This document shows positions 7,185 to 8,799 of a DNA stretch of 8,799 nt, in pieces. Numbering within the stretch: position 1 is the first letter of the stretch; each line of letters opens with the position of its first letter. The notes under the pieces were generated by a model. That model did no database searches. It was not told the DNA's origin and saw only the letters and a program-made list of their open reading frames with translations. The stretch spans positions 1 to 8,799 of the forward strand of contig JAKAML010000037.1 in assembly GCA_021812845.1 (NCBI GenBank). The letters are read 5' to 3'. Origin of the DNA: Pseudomonadota bacterium (GTDB lineage: Bacteria > Pseudomonadota > Alphaproteobacteria > Rhizobiales > Hyphomicrobiaceae). A program made the translations under genes and the position numbers.

Positions 7185-7886
7185 ATGAGCGCCGACCGGC
7201 CGGAGGAGAGCGACCGCGAGCTGCGCTCGTTCGGCCGGCGCCGGGGACGGAAGCCGAGCGCGCGACAGGCGGGGCTGTTCGGGTCGCTCTATCCGATGCT
7301 GCGGATCGGGGCCGACAACGCCGTCGACGTGGTGCGGCCGATGCTCGAGGACGGCACGGCGCTGTGGCTCGAGATCGGCTTCGGGGGCGGCGAGCATCTG
7401 GTGTGGCAGGCGGCGCACCACCACGGCGTCACGTTGATCGGCTGCGAGCCTTTCGAGGACGGCGTCGTCAAGGTTCTGAGCGCGATCGAAAGCCAGCGGC
7501 TCGGCAACATCCGGCTTCTTGCCGACGACGTGCGGCCGCTGCTGCGCGCCCTGCCGCCGTCCTCGGTGGCACGGGCGTTCGTGCTCTTTCCCGACCCGTG
7601 GCCGAAGCGAAAGCACGTCAAGCGGCGGCTCGTCGCGACACCGCTGCTCGACCTCCTGGCGCGGGTCATGAAACCGGGCGCCGAGCTTCGCCTCGCCACC
7701 GATATCGGCGACTACGCACGGACGATGCTGATCGCACTGATGCGCCACGAGGCTTTCCGATGGACCGCGGAGCGTCCCGCCGACTGGCGCGAGCGACCGG
7801 CCGACTGGCCCGAGACCCGCTACGAGCAGAAGGCTCGCCGCGAGGGTCGGCGTGGCTATTTCTTGCGCTTCACGCGCACCGAATGA
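7185..7886 (+). CDS. trmB: tRNA (guanine-N7-)-methyltransferase TrmB
   Basis: TrmB methylates G46 in the variable loop of tRNAs to m7G, using SAM. The 233-aa length fits the family (about 220-240 aa). An Arg-rich N terminus (SFGRRRGRKPSARQ) leads to the class I SAM-binding motif LEIGFGGGEH (about residues 62-71), then GCEPFEDGVV and LADDVRPLL. The diagnostic FPDPWPKRKH motif has its catalytic-site Asp at D137. The C-terminal TRYEQKARREG motif, which contacts substrate, is also present. The ATG at 7185 has GGGAG 7 bases upstream. A strong intrinsic terminator lies 80 bp after the stop, so transcription from metK-trmB may end there. Confidence 0.96.
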   Translation: MSADRPEESDRELRSFGRRRGRKPSARQAGLFGSLYPMLRIGADNAVDVVRPMLEDGTALWLEIGFGGGEHLVWQAAHHHGVTLIGCEPFEDGVVKVLSAIESQRLGNIRLLADDVRPLLRALPPSSVARAFVLFPDPWPKRKHVKRRLVATPLLDLLARVMKPGAELRLATDIGDYARTMLIALMRHEAFRWTAERPADWRERPADWPETRYEQKARREGRRGYFLRFTRTE

Positions 7887-7908
7887 TGAACGGTTCGACA
7901 GAATCCTG

Positions 7909-7937
7909 TTGCACCGGACGTCACAATCTCGTAATCT
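7909..7937 (+). promoter_or_regulatory. Candidate sigma-70 promoter of rimP-nusA
   Basis: TTGCAC (7909-7914), a 17-bp spacer and TAATCT (7932-7937) give a moderate promoter match in the least GC-rich stretch of the window. Transcription would start near 7944, upstream of the hairpin-plus-T element at 7967-7999, giving a leader of about 110 nt before rimP. This is inference from spacing and composition. Confidence 0.35.
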
Positions 7938-7964
7938 TCAACTGCTCATGATCATCTCAACTCT

Positions 7965-7999
7965 GAGAGTGGATCCTCCGGATCCGCTCTTTTTGTTTT
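7965..7999 (+). terminator. Intrinsic terminator between trmB and rimP (possible attenuator)
   Basis: The arms GAGTGGATCC (7967-7976) and GGATCCGCTC (7980-7989) form a 10-bp stem with one U-G pair and a TCC loop. It can be extended by A7966-T7990. The T tract TTTTTGTTTT (7990-7999) follows directly. This is a textbook intrinsic terminator and the clearest one here. It sits 80 bp after trmB and 54 bp before rimP. It may simply end the trmB transcript, or it may attenuate rimP-nusA if the promoter lies upstream of it. Confidence 0.88.
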
Positions 8000-8053
8000 G
8001 GCGGCGCGCCGTGGTCGCGGGCGTGCAGGAACATCTCAGGACCACGGAATCTC

Positions 8054-8662
8054 ATGCCATCGAGCGGAAGCGGCGCGGACACGCATCGCTTTTTCAGGGA
8101 GAGCGGGCTGGCGGCGGAGCTCGCCGCCCTGGTCGAGCCCGCGCTCGAGGATCTGGGCTTCCGGCTGGTCAGGGTCCACGTCGCCGGCGGCGACACGAGA
8201 ACCGTCCAGATCATGGCCGAGCGTCCCGACGGGACGATCTCGGTCGACGATTGCGAGACGATCTCGCGGCAGATTTCGCCGCTGATCGACGTGCGCGATC
8301 CGATCCCCGGCGCCTGGCGGCTCGAGGTCTCCTCGCCCGGCATCGACAGGCCGCTCGTCAGGCCTTCTGACTTCGAGGACTGGGCGGGCTACGATGCGAA
8401 AGTCGAGCTCACGGAGCCGGTCGACGGGCGCAAGCGCTTCAAGGGCCGGCTCGAGGGGTTCGAGGACGGCGAGGCGCGGATCGAGGTCGATCTCGGCGAA
8501 GCGGGACGCGCGGTGCTCGGGTTTCCGATCGCGCTCGTCAAGGACGCCAAGCTGGTGCTCACCGACGAGCTGATCCGCGAGGCGCTGACCCGCGCCAAGA
8601 AGACGATGAAGCAGGGCGCCGCCGCCCACGACGGTGCCGATTTCGACGACGAGGAGGACTAG
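8054..8662 (+). CDS. rimP: Ribosome maturation factor RimP
   Basis: RimP binds the pre-30S subunit and helps assembly of the central pseudoknot and the S12 region. The 202-aa product is within the alphaproteobacterial range, longer than E. coli RimP (about 150 aa). The N-terminal alpha/beta domain (about residues 15-95) includes LEDLGFRLVRVHV and SVDDCETISRQI. The family signature EVSSPGIDRPL links it to the C-terminal SH3-like domain (about 110-175). The acidic tail ends in DDEED. The ATG at 8054 has only a weak ribosome binding site (GGAA at 8046-8049). This start fits because few variable residues precede the conserved region. nusA begins 5 bp after the stop, the standard rimP-nusA pair. 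Confidence 0.95.
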   Translation: MPSSGSGADTHRFFRESGLAAELAALVEPALEDLGFRLVRVHVAGGDTRTVQIMAERPDGTISVDDCETISRQISPLIDVRDPIPGAWRLEVSSPGIDRPLVRPSDFEDWAGYDAKVELTEPVDGRKRFKGRLEGFEDGEARIEVDLGEAGRAVLGFPIALVKDAKLVLTDELIREALTRAKKTMKQGAAAHDGADFDDEED

Positions 8663-8667
8663 GACCG

Positions 8668-8799
8668 ATGGCGATCGCAGGTGTCAGCGCCAACCGTCTC
8701 GAGCTGTTGCAGATCGCGGATGCGGTCGCACGCGAGAAGACGATCGACCGCAAGATCGTGATCCAGGCCATGGAGGACGCGATCCAGAAGGCGGCGAAG
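8668..8799 (+). CDS. nusA: Transcription termination/antitermination factor NusA, N-terminal part (runs off window)
   Basis: NusA binds RNA polymerase and RNA and modulates pausing, intrinsic termination and rRNA antitermination. The first 44 codons are present and match the NusA N-terminal domain: SANRLELLQIADAVAREK, then IDRKIVIQAMEDAIQKAAK. The S1 and KH RNA-binding domains lie beyond the window end. The ATG at 8668 is preceded by AGGAGG (8652-8657, 10-bp spacing) inside the end of rimP and by AGGA (8661-8664), so translation is probably coupled to rimP. NusA is known to control its own operon in E. coli, which bears on the terminator at 7965-7999. Confidence 0.95.
   Translation, partial: MAIAGVSANRLELLQIADAVAREKTIDRKIVIQAMEDAIQKAAK

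Larger units (their letters stand above)
7887..8053 (+). other. trmB-rimP intergenic region / rimP leader
   Basis: This 167-bp stretch holds the candidate promoter (7909-7937) and the terminator (7965-7999). The hexamer ATCTCA occurs three times (7954-7959, 8033-8038, 8049-8054), the last reaching the A of the rimP start codon. TCTCA (7955-7959) can pair with TGAGA (7964-7968), and TCTCAG (8034-8039) can pair with CTGAGA (7963-7968). Both pairings would disturb the base of the terminator stem. No gene is seen. Confidence 0.5.

Noticed and set aside
5858..7186. Long antisense open frame (442 residues) opposite metK.
   Set aside because: It mirrors metK almost exactly, is rich in Arg, Asp, Val and Leu from complementary GC-biased codons, and has no recognisable motif. 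Long antisense frames are expected at this GC content.
7079..7951. + strand open frame overlapping trmB in another frame (290 residues).
   Set aside because: It is Arg-rich and low in complexity, while TrmB in the proper frame has all its signature motifs.
7971..7985. Pair of GGATCC sites as a direct repeat or engineered restriction junction.
   Set aside because: GGATCC is its own reverse complement, so the two copies are simply the two arms of the terminator stem, followed by its T tract.
1..8799. Mobile element, CRISPR array, tRNA or rRNA gene, toxin-antitoxin pair or defence island.
   Set aside because: No transposase, integrase, regularly spaced repeat array, cloverleaf or small toxin-like gene pair was found. 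The segment shows continuous housekeeping synteny.

Overview
The window is an ordinary, gene-dense chromosomal segment of a GC-rich alphaproteobacterium, most likely from the Rhizobiales (Hyphomicrobiales). The evidence is the strong G/C bias at third codon positions, the protein sequences, and the gene order miaB - phoH/ybeZ - ybeY - CBS-domain corC/ybeX - lnt - XRE regulator - metK - trmB - rimP - nusA. All ten genes lie on the + strand. I cannot name the genus from sequence alone.

Layout. Positions 1-554 hold the 3' part of miaB (tRNA modification). A 162-bp gap with a strong hairpin follows. Then comes a tightly packed block: phoH (717-1790), ybeY (1796-2368), the corC-like gene (2365-3453) and lnt (3457-5139). 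Genes in this block are separated by 3-5 bp or overlap by 4 bp, so it is probably one operon. A 62-bp gap with a candidate promoter leads to a small XRE-family regulator (5202-5663). A 191-bp gap containing a 16-bp perfect palindrome leads to metK (5855-7060). trmB (7185-7886) follows after 124 bp. A 167-bp gap, the most A/T-rich stretch in the window, holds a candidate promoter and a clear intrinsic terminator. rimP (8054-8662) and the start of nusA (8668-window end) form the head of the rimP-nusA operon.

How the genes fit together. Most act on RNA and translation: MiaB and TrmB modify tRNA, YbeY and its PhoH-family partner process or quality-control rRNA, RimP matures the 30S subunit, and NusA controls transcription elongation and termination. 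Lnt completes lipoprotein acylation in the inner membrane, and the CorC-like protein is usually tied to ion or membrane homeostasis. MetK makes S-adenosylmethionine, the cofactor used by MiaB and TrmB. The XRE gene between lnt and metK matches the position of the acid-induced regulator phrR next to actA (lnt) in Sinorhizobium.

I see no mobile element, CRISPR array, tRNA or rRNA gene, phage gene or novel multigene system. The points worth a second look are regulatory: a terminator that may act as an attenuator in front of rimP-nusA, a metK leader with a possible pairing to its own ribosome binding site, and the embedded XRE regulator. Four of the nine visible starts are GTG or TTG, so start positions deserve care.
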